The notes beneath the pieces were generated by a model. The model did not search any database. It was not told the origin of the DNA and saw only the letters and a list, made by a program, of their open reading frames with translations. Position numbers and translations under genes: made by a program. Shown in pieces: positions 5,127-5,777 of a stretch of DNA of 5,777 nucleotides. The DNA comes from Pirellulaceae bacterium (GTDB lineage: Bacteria; Planctomycetota; Planctomycetia; Pirellulales; Pirellulaceae), in contig JADLDX010000960.1 in the NCBI GenBank assembly GCA_020846515.1, forward strand, positions 1 through 5,777, given 5' to 3'. Within the stretch, counting starts at the first letter, position 1; each line of letters begins with the position of its first letter.

Positions 5127-5777
5127 TTACAGGCTCAACTTTTCATCCAAGCCGTACATGATGTTCATGCACTGTACGGCAGCTCCCGAGGCACCTTTGA
5201 TCAAATTGTCGAGCGTCGACAGAATGATGACCCAACCATCGTTTTCACGCACCGAGATATCGCAATAGTTGGTATGGGACACATGCTTGCTGGCCGGCAA
5301 GTGGCCGACGATGCGTACAAAAGAGGATGCATGGTAAAAACCACACAGGCATTCGCGAATTTGGTTAGCCGTCACATGGGGTTTGGGGCGTACGTAGATA
5401 GTGGAGAAGATGCCGCGGTCCATGGGGGTGAGATGTGGTGTAAACACCAGGCTCGGTGTCACGCCCGAAAAGCGTGCGCAAATGTCGATGATCTCCGGCT
5501 GATGTCGATGATTGCCTACGCTATAGGCCGAGAACGACTCATTCACTTCTGAGTACAAGTTGTTCAGTTTGGGTGTCCGCCCTGCCCCACTCACACCACT
5601 CTTGGAATCGACCACGATCCCGCTGCTCTCAATAATCCCCTCGCGCAGCAGCGGTGCCAACGGCAGAATGGCACTGGTGGGGTAACAGCCGGGATTGGCG
5701 ACCAACTGGGCAGGTGCAATGGCGTCGGCGAACAGTTCAGGTAGCCCATAGGGCACTTGTCCCAATCGACCTGGATC
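5127..5777 (-). CDS. argC: N-acetyl-gamma-glutamyl-phosphate reductase (ArgC), C-terminal part
   Basis: ArgC reduces N-acetyl-glutamyl phosphate to N-acetyl-glutamate semialdehyde with NADPH, the third step of arginine biosynthesis, in the cytoplasm. The visible 216 residues begin DPGRLGQVPYGLPELF and run to the stop at 5129-5127; the N-terminal NADP-binding third is outside the window. Family signatures seen are LVANPGCYPT with the catalytic Cys at 5687-5685, the VDSKSGVSGAGR segment, the HRHQPEI motif with the probable catalytic His (about 5502-5510), FTPHLTPMDRGI, and the C-terminal DNLIKGASGAAVQCMN. All are intact and in frame. The open frame continues past the window edge, so the TTG at 5765 is internal and not a start. 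The gene is upstream of, and separate from, the pseudopilin cluster. Confidence 0.96.
   Translation of the reverse strand, partial: DPGRLGQVPYGLPELFADAIAPAQLVANPGCYPTSAILPLAPLLREGIIESSGIVVDSKSGVSGAGRTPKLNNLYSEVNESFSAYSVGNHRHQPEIIDICARFSGVTPSLVFTPHLTPMDRGIFSTIYVRPKPHVTANQIRECLCGFYHASSFVRIVGHLPASKHVSHTNYCDISVRENDGWVIILSTLDNLIKGASGAAVQCMNIMYGLDEKLSL

Larger units (their letters stand above)
5055..5132. repeat. Tandem duplication of a hairpin unit, ending in the argC stop codon
   Basis: The unit is TACAGAAGAA, a 3- or 6-base spacer, and an identical 21-base hairpin. It occurs at 5055-5091 and 5093-5126, with a third partial start (TACAG) at 5128-5132 that forms the last codons of argC. The spacing between unit starts is 38 then 35 bases. 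The hairpins themselves (5071-5091 and 5106-5126) are identical. Confidence 0.75.

Noticed and set aside
4891..5132. CRISPR array
   Set aside because: The repeats are inverted or present in only two direct copies, with spacers of a few to a dozen bases, and no cas gene is present.
5064..5552. Plus-strand open frame of 162 codons opposite argC
   Set aside because: It begins within the tandem hairpin repeat, runs antisense through conserved ArgC coding sequence, and its protein shows no recognisable domain.

Overview
All supported genes in this window lie on the minus strand, so transcription runs from high to low coordinates. The gene content and style suggest a member of the Planctomycetota, possibly a Pirellulales/Rhodopirellula-like organism. 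The reasons are pseudopilins with FTLVELIVVL-type leaders, an N-terminal ATPase fragment that looks planctomycete-like, moderate-to-high GC, and an intergenic region full of small GC-rich hairpin repeats. This assignment is inference from style, not from a marker gene.

From right to left the layout is as follows. (1) The C-terminal two thirds of argC (arginine biosynthesis) is cut by the window edge. Two near-identical hairpins in tandem start at its stop codon and look like its terminator. (2) A non-coding stretch of about 500 bases (4619-5126) holds a compound inverted-repeat element of two GNRA-loop hairpins plus a 16-base palindrome, then a plain stretch, then a possible promoter just upstream of the next gene. 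(3) Five genes follow, plus the first 34 codons of a sixth. They are three prepilin-like proteins (246, 183 and 308 residues), a PilM-PilN fusion with GspL-like architecture, a PilO/GspM-like protein, and the start of a probable GspE/PilB-type secretion ATPase.

Genes 183 aa to ATPase are tightly packed: a 23-base overlap, a 56-base gap, a GTGA overlap and a 15-base gap, which suggests one operon. The first pseudopilin is separated from the rest by 147 bases that contain three successive hairpins. This layout could let the first pseudopilin be made in excess of the others. Together the genes read as the inner-membrane assembly platform and pseudopilus of a type II secretion or type IV pilus-like machine. 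The pseudopilins form the filament, the GspL-like and GspM/PilO-like proteins form the platform, and the ATPase powers assembly. The outer-membrane secretin, the polytopic GspF/PilC protein and the prepilin peptidase are not in the window. What the machine exports or builds cannot be told from this sequence.
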